Source: Rhizobacter sp. SG703 (lineage in GTDB: Bacteria > Pseudomonadota > Gammaproteobacteria > Burkholderiales > Burkholderiaceae_C). Taken from it: DNA of 64,000 nt. The notes below the pieces were generated by a model that was not told the DNA's origin, did no database searches, and saw only the letters and a list, made by a program, of their open reading frames with translations. Positions 53,739 to 62,629 of this stretch are shown one piece after another (within the stretch, counting starts at the first letter, position 1; each line of letters starts with the position of its first letter). Position numbers and translations under genes: made by a program. The stretch is taken from positions 62,001 to 126,000 of the forward strand of contig NZ_JAAZQK010000010.1 in assembly GCF_012275445.1 (NCBI RefSeq), written 5' to 3'.

Positions 53739-55259
53739 TTACTTGTGGTACGCCGTCTCGCCGTGCGACGAGATGTCGAGACCTTCGCGTTCCTCTTCTT
53801 CCGTCACGCGCAGGCCGACCACCAGGTCGACGATCTTGAACGCCACCACCGAGACCACGCCCGACCAGACGATGGTCAGGACCACGGCCTTCAGCTGGAT
53901 CCACACCTGGGCACCGATGCCGTTGGAGGTGACCGACGCCGTGACCCAGTCGCCGACCAGGCCGGGGCCGCCGAGCGCCTGCGTGTTGAACACGCCCGTC
54001 AGCAGCGCGCCGACGATGCCGCCGACACCGTGCACGCCGAACACGTCGAGCGAGTCGTCGGCGCCGAGCAGCTTCTTCAGCGCGTTGACACCCCACAGGC
54101 AGGCGAAACCGGCGATGAAGCCGATCACGATCGCGCCCATCAGGCCGACGTTGCCGGCCGCCGGCGTGATCGCCACCAGGCCCGCCACCGCACCCGAGGC
54201 GGCACCCAGCATCGAGGCCTTGCCCTTCATCAGCGCTTCGCCGATGCACCAGGCGAGCACCGCGGCCGAGGTGGCCGTGAAGGTGTTCATGAAGGCCAGA
54301 ACCGCGCTGTTGCCGGCTTCGAGCGCCGAGCCGGCGTTGAAGCCGAACCAGCCCACCCACAGCAGCGAGGCACCGACCATCGTCAGCGTCAGCGAGTGCG
54401 GCGTGAAGGCTTCCTTGCCGTAGCCGACGCGCTTGCCGACCATGTAGGCACCGACCAGGCCGGCGACGGCGGCATTGATGTGCACCACCGTGCCGCCCGC
54501 GAAGTCGAGAGCGCCCCATTGCCAGATCCAGCCGGCCTTCGCATTCATCTCGTCGACGACGCCGGCGGCGCTGTATGCATCCGGGCCCATCCAGAACCAG
54601 ACCATGTGCGCAATCGGCGCATAGCTGAAGGTGAACCACAGCGTCATGAACAGCAGCACCGCCGAGAACTTGATGCGCTCGGCGAACGCGCCGACGATCA
54701 GGCAGCAGGTGATGCCGGCGAAGGTCGCCTGGAAGGCCGCGAACAGCAGCTCGGGGATGTAGACGCCCTTGCTGAAGGTCGCGCCCATCGCGAAGGCGCC
54801 GGTGGCCGGATCGAAGATGCCCTTCATGAACAGCCGGTCGAGGCCGCCCACGAACTTGTTGCCTTCGGTGAACGCCAGGCTGTAGCCATAGATGGTCCAC
54901 AGCACGACGATCAGCGAGAAGGTGACCATCACCTGCATCAGCACCGACAGCATGTTCTTGCTGCGGACCAGGCCGCCATAGAACAGCGCCAGGCCGGGCA
55001 CGGTCATCATGATCACGAGCAGCGTCGCGACGATCATCCACGCGACGTCGCCCTTGTTGGCGACCGGCGCGGCCGGCGCCGATGCGGCCGCGGCGGCCGA
55101 AGCCGCTGCCGCCGGTGCGGAGGCTGCGTCGGCCGTGGCAGCGGGCGCCGCGGCCGAAGCCGTGGCGGCGGGCGCGGAGGCCGCGTCCTGCGCCAGCGAA
55201 ACGCCGGCGAATCCCCAGGCGGCGAAGCCCAGGGCGAGTGTGGCAATGAGTTTCTTCAT
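53739..55259 (-). CDS. amtB: Ammonium transporter AmtB
   Basis: The protein has 506 residues. A signal peptide (LIATLALGFAAWGFAGVSLAQ) and a long Ala/Pro linker precede the 11-helix core. Key residues are visible: the twin histidines in YAPIAHMVWFW and FGVHGVGGIVG, LFYGGLVRSKN at the start of the core, and the aromatic gate area SLAFTEGNKF. It conducts ammonia/ammonium inward and is blocked by GlnK. It starts 22 bases after glnK. The N-terminal Ala repeat is unusual in length. Confidence 0.96.
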   Translation of the reverse strand: MKKLIATLALGFAAWGFAGVSLAQDAASAPAATASAAAPAATADAASAPAAAASAAAAASAPAAPVANKGDVAWMIVATLLVIMMTVPGLALFYGGLVRSKNMLSVLMQVMVTFSLIVVLWTIYGYSLAFTEGNKFVGGLDRLFMKGIFDPATGAFAMGATFSKGVYIPELLFAAFQATFAGITCCLIVGAFAERIKFSAVLLFMTLWFTFSYAPIAHMVWFWMGPDAYSAAGVVDEMNAKAGWIWQWGALDFAGGTVVHINAAVAGLVGAYMVGKRVGYGKEAFTPHSLTLTMVGASLLWVGWFGFNAGSALEAGNSAVLAFMNTFTATSAAVLAWCIGEALMKGKASMLGAASGAVAGLVAITPAAGNVGLMGAIVIGFIAGFACLWGVNALKKLLGADDSLDVFGVHGVGGIVGALLTGVFNTQALGGPGLVGDWVTASVTSNGIGAQVWIQLKAVVLTIVWSGVVSVVAFKIVDLVVGLRVTEEEEREGLDISSHGETAYHK

Positions 55260-55281
55260 GGTTGTCTCTGTTGTTGTCTGC

Positions 55282-55668
<387 letters not shown>

Positions 55669-56406
55669 TCACATCGACTTGGTGATCGTCAGGATGGCGC
55701 GCGCCTTGTTGATGTCGCCATAGAAGTCCTTCTTGGTCGCGCCGACGATCGCGGCACCGGCCGAGAAGCCCGACCCGAGGTCCATCGTCGCGCCGAACTT
55801 GTAGTCGGCGTAGTTCTCGTAGCCGACGTCCTTCAGCTCGCTCGACAGCCGGGTGAAGCCCATGTGCGCGTTCAGCGTGATGCCCTTGGCGACCTCGAAG
55901 TTGCCCGACAGGTCGAGGTAGCCGGTGTTGCGGCCCTTCGGCGGGTCGATGCCCAGCGCCAGGCCGGCCGATTCGCCGAGGCCGAAGTAGTCCTTCGACA
56001 CCGTGGTCGAGTACTTCAGCGAGACCGGGCCGTAGCTCAGTGCGCCGTACAGCTCGGTGGTGTTGAAGTCGACGACCTTGTCCTTCTGCGAGTAGTAGTA
56101 CTGCAGCACGCCGACGTCGAAGCCGACGTCCTTCGTGATCTCGCCCTTGTAGCCGCCGTAGAAATCCATCTCGATGCCGGAGTTCGTGAAGCCGATGCTC
56201 GAGTTCCAGTTGCCGACGTAGAAGCCGCTGTTCGCGTAGTCGAAGCCGCCCTGCACCGCGGGCTTGTTGTTGCCCTGGTCCTGGCCGCGGTACTTGTAGT
56301 TCGTGGTCAGGCTGAAGTTGGTGGCGACGGCCGGCGCGGCGTCTTCGGCATGAACCGACACGGCGAACAGCGAAGCCAGGGCCGAAAGGATCACGATCTT
56401 CTTCAT
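55669..56406 (-). CDS. TorF-family putative porin
   Basis: The protein has 245 residues with a signal peptide (VILSALASLFAVSVHAED) and a beta-barrel-like body of alternating strands: FSLTTNYKYRGQDQGNNKPAVQGGFDYANSGFYVGNWNSSIGF, then VDFNTTELYGALSYGPVSLKYSTTVSK. It matches the TIGR02001 outer-membrane family. It is the first gene of the nitrogen operon, so it may let ammonium or organic nitrogen through the outer membrane. Confidence 0.88.
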   Translation of the reverse strand: MKKIVILSALASLFAVSVHAEDAAPAVATNFSLTTNYKYRGQDQGNNKPAVQGGFDYANSGFYVGNWNSSIGFTNSGIEMDFYGGYKGEITKDVGFDVGVLQYYYSQKDKVVDFNTTELYGALSYGPVSLKYSTTVSKDYFGLGESAGLALGIDPPKGRNTGYLDLSGNFEVAKGITLNAHMGFTRLSSELKDVGYENYADYKFGATMDLGSGFSAGAAIVGATKKDFYGDINKARAILTITKSM

Positions 56407-56450
56407 GCAGGTTTCTCCAGGCGTTTGAAACTGAGGGGCCGGGGCCTCAG

Positions 56451-56466
56451 TGCAGCTTTTGTGCCA
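56451..56466 (-). promoter_or_regulatory. Sigma-54 (RpoN) promoter of the torF-glnK-amtB operon
   Basis: The minus strand reads TGGCACAAAAGCTGCA: TGGCAC at -24 and TGCA at -12 with exactly ten bases between GG and GC, a near-consensus sigma-54 element. It lies 45-60 bases before the torF ATG. Two NtrC-like sites are located 80-140 bases further upstream. Confidence 0.9.
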
Positions 56467-56537
56467 TGGACTTTTTGGGGCGCGCGTGCCCCATCGGCGC
56501 CCATTCTGCAGCTTTCAATCGGCTGTCTCGCCAAATT

Positions 56538-56554
56538 CGCACCGTCTCGGTGCC
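56538..56554. promoter_or_regulatory. NtrC-binding site, proximal
   Basis: CGCACCGTCTCGGTGCC contains the perfect GCAC-N7-GTGC core of NtrC enhancer sites. Its centre is about 105 bases upstream of the expected start of transcription at the sigma-54 promoter, a normal enhancer distance. Confidence 0.75.
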
Positions 56555-56577
56555 GAATGACACAACGCGCACCGGAG

Positions 56578-56594
56578 TGCCCGCTCGTGGTGCA
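56578..56594. promoter_or_regulatory. NtrC-binding site, distal
   Basis: On the minus strand TGCAC-CACGAGC-GGGCA matches TGCAC-N7-GTGCA with one mismatch. Its centre is 40 bases beyond the proximal site, about four DNA turns on the same helix face, as needed for cooperative NtrC binding. Confidence 0.65.
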
Positions 56595-56690
56595 AATACG
56601 CCCGCTTGAACAGGGGACAGATGCCCCGTGTCGGTGGGTCCTGTCGCTCGGCAGAATCGCGGCCCTCACCTCCGACCCAGGGACCCTCGC

Positions 56691-58223
56691 ATGACATTGG
56701 CCGTCGTCCACAGCCGGGCCCTCGACGGCCTGGCCGCCCCGGAAGTCACCGTCGAGGTGCACCTGGCCAACGGCCTGCCGGCCTTCACGCTGGTCGGGCT
56801 GGCCGACACCGAGGTGAAAGAAGCGCGCGAACGGGTGCGCGCCGCGCTGCAGAACAGCGGCCTGGCCTTCCCGCACAACAAGCGCATCACCGTGAACCTG
56901 GCCCCGGCCGACCTGCCGAAGGAGTCCGGCCGCTTCGATCTGCCGATCGCGCTGGGCATCGTTGCCGCGCAGGGCGGGCTCGACCTGCAGCGCCTCGCGC
57001 GCTTCGAATTCGCCGGCGAGCTGTCGCTCGCCGGCGACCTGCGGCCGGTGCGCGGCGCGCTGGCGATGGCGCTCGCGCTGCAGACCCAGGCCACCCCCGC
57101 GCGGGCGCTGGTGCTGCCGGCAGCGAATGCCGAAGAGGCCGCACTGGTGGCCGGCATCGAGGTCCACGGTGCGAGGCACCTGCTCGAGCTGGTGCAGGCG
57201 CTGCGCCCGGACGACCCCGACAACCCCATGCCGCGCGAGCTGCTGCCGCGCGCGCTGCCACCGGGCCCGGGCGTACCGTCCGCGCAGCCCGACCTGCGCG
57301 ACGTGAAGGGCCAGGCCGGCGCGAAGCGCGCGCTGGAGATTGCCGCGATCGGCGGCCACAGCCTGCTGATGATCGGCCCGCCCGGCACCGGCAAGTCGAT
57401 GCTCGCGCAGCGCTTCGCCGGCCTGCTGCCGCCGCTGACGCCCCAGGAGGCGCTCGAATCGGCCGCGGTGCTCAGCGTCAGCGGCGGCTTCCGCGCCGAG
57501 CACTGGCAGCAACGGGCGATGCGCAGCCCGCACCATGGCGCCTCGGCGGTGGCGCTGGTCGGCGGGGGGTCGCCGCCACGGCCGGGCGAGATCTCGCTCG
57601 CGCACCATGGCGTGCTGTTCCTCGATGAACTGCCCGAGTTCCCGCGCGCCGCGCTCGAAGCACTGCGCGAGCCGATGGAAACCGGCCGCATCACGATCTC
57701 GCGCGCGGCGCGGCAGGCCGATTTCCCGGCCCGCTTCCAGCTGATCGCCGCGATGAACCCGTGCCCCTGCGGCCACCTCGGCAACCCGCAGCGCGCCTGC
57801 CGCTGCTCGCCCGACCTGGTGCTACGCTACCAGGCCCGCATCAGCGGCCCGCTGCTCGACCGCATCGACCTGCAGGTCGAGGTGCCGGCGCTGCCGGCCG
57901 ACGCGCTGGCCGCGGCGCCCGACGGCGAGCCGAGCGCACCGATCGCGCAGCGCGTCGCGGCGGCGCAGCAGCGCGCGCTGGCGCGCCAGGGCTGCCGCAA
58001 CGCGCAGCTGAACGGCGACGCGCTCGACATGCATTGCGCGCTCGACCCCGCCGGCGCGGCCTTTCTCCGCTCGGTGTCGACCCGGCTCGGCTGGTCCGCG
58101 CGCGGCTTCCACCGCGTGCTGCGGATGGCGCGCAGCATCGCCGACCTCGCGGGCCGGCCGGCCATCGAAACGGCCGACCTCGCCGAGGCGGTGCAGTACC
58201 GGCGCGCGTTGTCGTCCGGATGA
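56691..58223 (+). CDS. comM: YifB/ComM-family Mg-chelatase-like AAA+ ATPase
   Basis: The protein has 510 residues. An N-terminal Lon-like domain (VHSRALDGLAAPEVTVEVHLANGLPAFTLVGL) precedes the AAA+ core with Walker A GPPGTGKS and Walker B LFLDELPEF and a zinc-like CPCG/CRCS segment (NPCPCGHLGNPQRACRCS). ComM is a hexameric helicase for branch migration in natural transformation. ATG 56691 begins the conserved N-terminus. It is divergent from the nitrogen operon. Confidence 0.94.
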   Translation: MTLAVVHSRALDGLAAPEVTVEVHLANGLPAFTLVGLADTEVKEARERVRAALQNSGLAFPHNKRITVNLAPADLPKESGRFDLPIALGIVAAQGGLDLQRLARFEFAGELSLAGDLRPVRGALAMALALQTQATPARALVLPAANAEEAALVAGIEVHGARHLLELVQALRPDDPDNPMPRELLPRALPPGPGVPSAQPDLRDVKGQAGAKRALEIAAIGGHSLLMIGPPGTGKSMLAQRFAGLLPPLTPQEALESAAVLSVSGGFRAEHWQQRAMRSPHHGASAVALVGGGSPPRPGEISLAHHGVLFLDELPEFPRAALEALREPMETGRITISRAARQADFPARFQLIAAMNPCPCGHLGNPQRACRCSPDLVLRYQARISGPLLDRIDLQVEVPALPADALAAAPDGEPSAPIAQRVAAAQQRALARQGCRNAQLNGDALDMHCALDPAGAAFLRSVSTRLGWSARGFHRVLRMARSIADLAGRPAIETADLAEAVQYRRALSSG

Positions 58224-58277
58224 ACCGGCCGGTCCCGGTCGCGCAGGTCGCGGGCATGCGGCTTGCCGCCGCATCGC

Positions 58278-59198
58278 ATGGCCACCGGCACGGTTCGAAT
58301 CGGCATCTCGGGATGGCGCTATGCGCCCTGGCGCGGGGTCTTCTACCCGCCGAAGCTGCCGCAACGGCAGGAACTGGCGTTCGCGTCGCGCATGCTGCCG
58401 AGCATCGAGATCAACGGCTCGTTCTATTCGCTGCAGCGGCCCTCGTCCTACGAAGCCTGGCACGACGACACGCCGGACGACTTCGTGTTCTCGGTCAAGG
58501 GGCCGAAGTACATCACCCACCTGCGCCGCCTGAAGGAGGTGCGCACGCCGCTGGCCAACTTCTTCGCGTCCGGCGTGCTCGCGCTGCGCGACAAGCTCGG
58601 GCCGGTGCTGTGGCAGTTCCCGCCGCAGCTGCCCTTCGACGCCGAGCGCTTCGACCGCTTCTTCGCGATGCTGCCGCACGACACCGACGCGGCACGCGCA
58701 CTGGCGCGCGAGCACGACGAGCGCCTCGACGACCGCACGTGGTCGAAGGCGGGGCCGACCCGGCCCGTGCGGCATGCGGTGGAGATCCGGCACCCGAGCT
58801 TCGTCGACCCGGCCTTCATTGCGCTGCTGCGCCGGCACCGCATCGCGCCGGTGGTTGCCGACACCGCGCAGCGCTGGCCGCTGATCGAGGACCTGAGCGC
58901 CGACTTCGTCTACCTGCGGCTGCACGGCGACAAGGAGCTGTACGCCAGCGGCTACGGCGATGCCGCGCTCGACCGCTGGGCGCAGCGCATCGACACCTGG
59001 CGCCGGGGCGGACAGGTGGCCGACGCGCGGCTCGCGTCGCCCCATGCCGCACCCCGGCGCGCGAAGCGCGACGTGTTCTGCTACTTCGACAACGACGTCA
59101 AGGTGCACGCGCCGTACGACGCGGCGCACCTGGCCGAGCGGCTGGGGGTGCCGACCGGGCTCAGCTCACCCGCGCCGGCGACAGCAGCGGCATCTTGA
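58278..59198 (+). CDS. DUF72 (YecE-like) protein
   Basis: The protein has 306 residues with the TIM-barrel-like DUF72 motifs GISGWRYAPWRGVFYP, NGSFYSLQRPSSYEAW, FVFSVKGPKYITHLRRL, LWQFPPQL, VEIRHPSF and YLRLHGDKELYASGY. The function is unknown. ATG 58278 starts the conserved part. Its end overlaps the next minus-strand gene by 38 bases. Confidence 0.9.
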   Translation: MATGTVRIGISGWRYAPWRGVFYPPKLPQRQELAFASRMLPSIEINGSFYSLQRPSSYEAWHDDTPDDFVFSVKGPKYITHLRRLKEVRTPLANFFASGVLALRDKLGPVLWQFPPQLPFDAERFDRFFAMLPHDTDAARALAREHDERLDDRTWSKAGPTRPVRHAVEIRHPSFVDPAFIALLRRHRIAPVVADTAQRWPLIEDLSADFVYLRLHGDKELYASGYGDAALDRWAQRIDTWRRGGQVADARLASPHAAPRRAKRDVFCYFDNDVKVHAPYDAAHLAERLGVPTGLSSPAPATAAAS

Positions 59199-59376
59199 AC
59201 AGCCGCCCGTCGGGCAGCACGACGTAGTGGCAGCAGGTATTGCCCGGCCGCTCGGTGACGGTCATCGACGCGCTGCGCCACGAGCACAGTTCGGTGGGGT
59301 GGGGTTCGCGCAGGTCCCGCAGCGTGAGGGCGGCATGGACGGGCGCGGAGGACGGTGCGGCGTGAGTTGTGTTCAT
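59161..59376 (-). CDS. Small unknown protein with a Cys pair
   Basis: The protein has 71 residues without signal peptide or membrane segment. I do not recognise the family. The second half looks conserved and strand-like (WRSASMTVTERPGNTCCHYVVLPDGRLFKMP). An inverted repeat TTCATGTG/CACATGAA (59372-59379 and 59394-59401) overlaps the start codon and may regulate it. The overlap with the convergent DUF72 gene and the small size leave some doubt. Confidence 0.5.
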   Translation of the reverse strand: MNTTHAAPSSAPVHAALTLRDLREPHPTELCSWRSASMTVTERPGNTCCHYVVLPDGRLFKMPLLSPARVS

Positions 59377-59445
59377 GTGTTCATTTTGTTGAGCACATGA
59401 AAGGACGCGGCACGCCCGGCGAACCTGCGTGCAGCGCCGCGAACA

Positions 59446-61251
59446 TCAGCGCCGCAGGTCGAGGTGCCCCCGGAAGCTCGCCGCGTCGAGGAAGCCCACC
59501 ACCCGCGCATCGGGGCGCTCCTCGCCGCCGGGCGCGAAGAACAGCAGCGCGGGCGGGCCGAACAGGCCGTACCTGCGCATCAGCGCCTTGTCCTGCGCGC
59601 TGTTGGCCGTCACGTCGACGCGCAGCAGCGTCATGCCGGCCAACCGCTCGCGCACCGCGGCATCGGTGAAGGTCAGCGATTCGAACTCCTTGCAGGCGAC
59701 GCACCAGTCGGCATACAGGTCGACCATCACCGGCTTCGTCGACGCGCGCACCGCGGCATCGAGCGCTGCGAGGTCGGCGACCGGCTGGAACGGCAAGGCC
59801 GTCTCGCGCGGGCTCCCCGCCGTGCCGGTGCCGGCGAGGTGCTGCAGCGGCTGCAGCAGGTCGCGCCCGCCGGACGCGAGGCCGGCCAGTTGCAGCACCG
59901 CGAGCACCGCCAGCAGCAGGCCGACGCCGCGCGTCGCGGCACGCCCAGGCGACGCGGGGCCGCCGTCGAACGCGCCGAGGTACACCGCGCTCGCCAGCAG
60001 CAGCGCCGCCGCGCCGAGCATCAGGCCCCAGGGCGGCAGCACCGGCGACACCATCCACAGCGCGACCGCCAGCAGCATCGCGCCGAAGAAGTGCTTCACG
60101 CGGTCCATCCAGGCGCCGGCGCGCGGCAGCAGCGAGCCGGCCGACACGCCGACCAGCAGCAGCGGCACGCTCATGCCGGCGGCCAGCGAGAACAGCGCGA
60201 TGCCGCCCAGCCACACGTCGTGCGTGCGGCTGATGTAGACCAGCGCACCGGCCAGCGGCGCCGCGACGCAGGGGCCGACGATCAGCGCCGACAGGCCGCC
60301 CATCACGAACACGCCGAGGACCTGCCCGCCCTGCAACCGGCCCGACACCTCGCTCAGCCTGCTCTGCAACGCAGTCGGCAGCTGCAGTTCGTAGACACCG
60401 AACATCGACAGCGACAGCCCGGCCAGCAGCAGCGCGAACGCGCCCAGCACCCAGGCGTTCTGCAGCGCGGCGGCGAGTCCTTCGCCGAGCAGCCCGGCCA
60501 CCATGCCGAACGCGGTGTAGACCAGCGCCATGCCGAGCGCATAGGCCGAGGCCAGCGAGAAGCCGCGCCAACGCGACACCGTGCCGCGCTGCCCGACGAT
60601 GATCGACGACAGGATCGGCAGCATCGGCAGCACGCAGGGCGTGAACGACAGCAGCACGCCGGCCAGCAGGAACACGCCAGCGATCGTCAGCAGGCTGCGC
60701 GACTGCAGCGCGCTCGCGAAGCGGCCGGTCTCGGCGGCGGCGGCAGCCGGCGGTGCAACCGGTGGGGCAGCCCCCGGCGCCGCCGCGCTGTCCGCGTCGG
60801 CCACCGCGGTCACGGCCCACCCACCCGCCACCGGCTTCAGGTCGAACGCGTGCGTGGCCGGCGGATAGCACAGGCCCTTTTCGGCACAGCCCTGGTGGCC
60901 CACCGTCAGCCGGAACGGTGGCGCATCGGCGGCGATGGGCAACACCATCGTCACCTCGTCGTGGAAGGTCTCGACCTCCTTCTGGAAGGTTTCGTCGAAC
61001 TTCGTCTTGCCGCGCGGGATCGCCGCGTCGCCCGCGGCCGCGGCGGCCGGCAGCGCCTGCACGCTCAGCCGCTCGCGGTACAGGTAGTAGCCGGGCGCGA
61101 TCGCGATATGCATCGCGACGTGCTGCGCATCGCGCGCCTGCACGCTGAGCCGGAACGCGGCGTCCGGGTCGAGGAACGCATCGGCCGCGACCGCCCGCCA
61201 CGGCAGCAGCGCGGCCATCAACCACAGCGCCCGGAACAGCAGGTTCTTCAT
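59446..61251 (-). CDS. dsbD: Thiol:disulfide interchange protein DsbD
   Basis: The protein has 601 residues. A signal peptide (ALWLMAALLPWRAVAAD) is followed by an N-terminal periplasmic domain with the Cys pair in HQGCAEKGLCYPP. The eight-helix membrane domain carries SFTPCVLPMLP and VGPCVAAPLAG, and the C-terminal thioredoxin domain has the active site WCVACK. It passes electrons from cytoplasmic thioredoxin to periplasmic proteins. It starts 13 bases after the DUF3570 gene and is the last big gene of the redox operon. Confidence 0.95.
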   Translation of the reverse strand: MKNLLFRALWLMAALLPWRAVAADAFLDPDAAFRLSVQARDAQHVAMHIAIAPGYYLYRERLSVQALPAAAAAGDAAIPRGKTKFDETFQKEVETFHDEVTMVLPIAADAPPFRLTVGHQGCAEKGLCYPPATHAFDLKPVAGGWAVTAVADADSAAAPGAAPPVAPPAAAAAETGRFASALQSRSLLTIAGVFLLAGVLLSFTPCVLPMLPILSSIIVGQRGTVSRWRGFSLASAYALGMALVYTAFGMVAGLLGEGLAAALQNAWVLGAFALLLAGLSLSMFGVYELQLPTALQSRLSEVSGRLQGGQVLGVFVMGGLSALIVGPCVAAPLAGALVYISRTHDVWLGGIALFSLAAGMSVPLLLVGVSAGSLLPRAGAWMDRVKHFFGAMLLAVALWMVSPVLPPWGLMLGAAALLLASAVYLGAFDGGPASPGRAATRGVGLLLAVLAVLQLAGLASGGRDLLQPLQHLAGTGTAGSPRETALPFQPVADLAALDAAVRASTKPVMVDLYADWCVACKEFESLTFTDAAVRERLAGMTLLRVDVTANSAQDKALMRRYGLFGPPALLFFAPGGEERPDARVVGFLDAASFRGHLDLRR

Positions 61252-61264
61252 CGAAGGGTCTCCG

Positions 61265-62404
61265 TCAAAACTGCCGGCTGACGCCGAGCTGCACCGAGCG
61301 CGCGCGGAACGGCGCGACATTCGGCGAACCCTCGCCGCCGGCGCGCCAGTTCCCGCGCTGCTCGTAGGCCTCGACCTTCGCGTCGACCGACCACAGCGCG
61401 TCGAGCTTGTACTCGGCCTTCAGGCCCACCGTGAACGCACCGAAGGCCGACAGCCGCTGGTCGCCCGAGTTCAGCTGCCCCGGTGCCACCGTCGGGTACA
61501 GCGGCAAGCCGTTCGCGTCGACTGCCGACTTGCTGTAGAAGTCCGCCGCACCCTGCGTGTGGTAGCGCAGCAGCGGCGTCAACGCGAACTGCCCGCCGAG
61601 CGGCTGCACCCACTCGGCCTGCAGCGTGTGGGCGCGCACGCCGTAGCTGTCGCGGTACACCCGCCAGCTGCTGCGCAGCGTCGCGCCGAGGTCGGCGACG
61701 TGGTGGTTCCAGCGCGCCAGCAGCGCGACCTGGCGCCGCCGGTCGGGACGGACGTCGAGGTCCTTGTACGGATCGTCGAAGTAGCCGTGGCCCAGGCTGT
61801 GGCTCGCATCGAGCTGCACCAGGTCGACCGGCGACACCGCCTGCGTGACACCGGCGATCAGGTCGGTGCCGCTGCGCATGCGCCGGTCGATGCCGGCGTT
61901 GCCGCCGTCGGTCGGGTGGATGCGGTCGCGGTTCGCGCCGAGGCCGGCATGCCACGTGGTGTTGTTGTCGTCGCTCGACCAGCTGCCGTTGAACGACAGC
62001 GCATCGGAGTCGTAGTCGTGCTCGCGCGAGACGCTCGCGCCGACCGCATACGACGCGCGGTCGAGGTAGCGCGTCAGCCGCACGTCGCCGGCACGCCGCG
62101 TCTCGTGCATCGTCGATGCGCTGGAGACCGCACTCTGCCAGCGCGGCGTCGCGCCCGACAGCGAATCGAGCACCGCGGTGCCTTCGATCGACCAACGCGG
62201 GCCGAGCGGCGCGAGCAGGTAGAACGACGGCGAATCGACGGTGATGCGGTGCAGGCCCGGCTGCGAGTCCTCGTAATGCAGGTGCTTGATCGCGACGAGG
62301 CCATGCTCCGGCGCGCCCTGCGCTTGCGCGGCGGATGCCATCCAGACGCCGGGCAAGGCCAGCGCCGCGATCACCAGCGCGCCGCGGGGGTCAGTTGCAG
62401 CCAC
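61265..62404 (-). CDS. DUF3570 outer-membrane beta-barrel protein
   Basis: The protein has about 379 residues. A start at GTG 62404 is preferred: GGAGG lies five bases before it and the product then begins with a signal peptide (ALVIAALALPGVWMASAAQAQ). The longer frame from ATG 62470 lies inside the DUF4266 gene. The mature part has repeated amphipathic strands typical of a barrel: HYEDSQPGLHRITVDSPSFYLLAPLGPRWSIEGTAVLDSLSGATPRW, DYDSDALSFNGSWSSDDNNTTWH and a C-terminal SVQLGVSRQF with terminal Phe. The function is unknown. Confidence 0.88.
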   Translation of the reverse strand: MAATDPRGALVIAALALPGVWMASAAQAQGAPEHGLVAIKHLHYEDSQPGLHRITVDSPSFYLLAPLGPRWSIEGTAVLDSLSGATPRWQSAVSSASTMHETRRAGDVRLTRYLDRASYAVGASVSREHDYDSDALSFNGSWSSDDNNTTWHAGLGANRDRIHPTDGGNAGIDRRMRSGTDLIAGVTQAVSPVDLVQLDASHSLGHGYFDDPYKDLDVRPDRRRQVALLARWNHHVADLGATLRSSWRVYRDSYGVRAHTLQAEWVQPLGGQFALTPLLRYHTQGAADFYSKSAVDANGLPLYPTVAPGQLNSGDQRLSAFGAFTVGLKAEYKLDALWSVDAKVEAYEQRGNWRAGGEGSPNVAPFRARSVQLGVSRQF

Positions 62405-62615
62405 AGCCACCTCCGCCGACGCCGGTGCCGCCGGAGGCGGCTTCCTTGCTCGTGTAGATGTGCTGCGCATAGCGTTCGCCGAGCGTGTCGGCGGACATCG
62501 TCATCTCGGGCCTGGCGAGCACGCCCTTCTCCCACGGTTGCGGGGGCTGGAAGGCGGCGCAGCCGGACAGGGCGGCGCCGAGGGTGAGCAGGCTGCAGAG
62601 GGTTCGGTGTTTCAT
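62391..62615 (-). CDS. DUF4266 small lipoprotein with a Gly/Cys C-terminus
   Basis: The protein has 74 residues. A signal peptide with lipobox ALSGC (Cys18) gives a lipoprotein of about 57 residues. The conserved core is PPQPWEKGVLARPEMTMSADTLGERYAQHIYTSKEAASGG, and the end is GVGGGGCGCN. Such DUF4266 genes are, from memory, paired with DUF3570. It overlaps DUF3570's start by 14 bases and follows the TlpA gene by 14 bases. The two C-terminal cysteines in a flexible Gly tail suggest metal or disulfide chemistry; inference only. Confidence 0.88.
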   Translation of the reverse strand: MKHRTLCSLLTLGAALSGCAAFQPPQPWEKGVLARPEMTMSADTLGERYAQHIYTSKEAASGGTGVGGGGCGCN

Positions 62616-62629
62616 CGATGAGATCTCGG

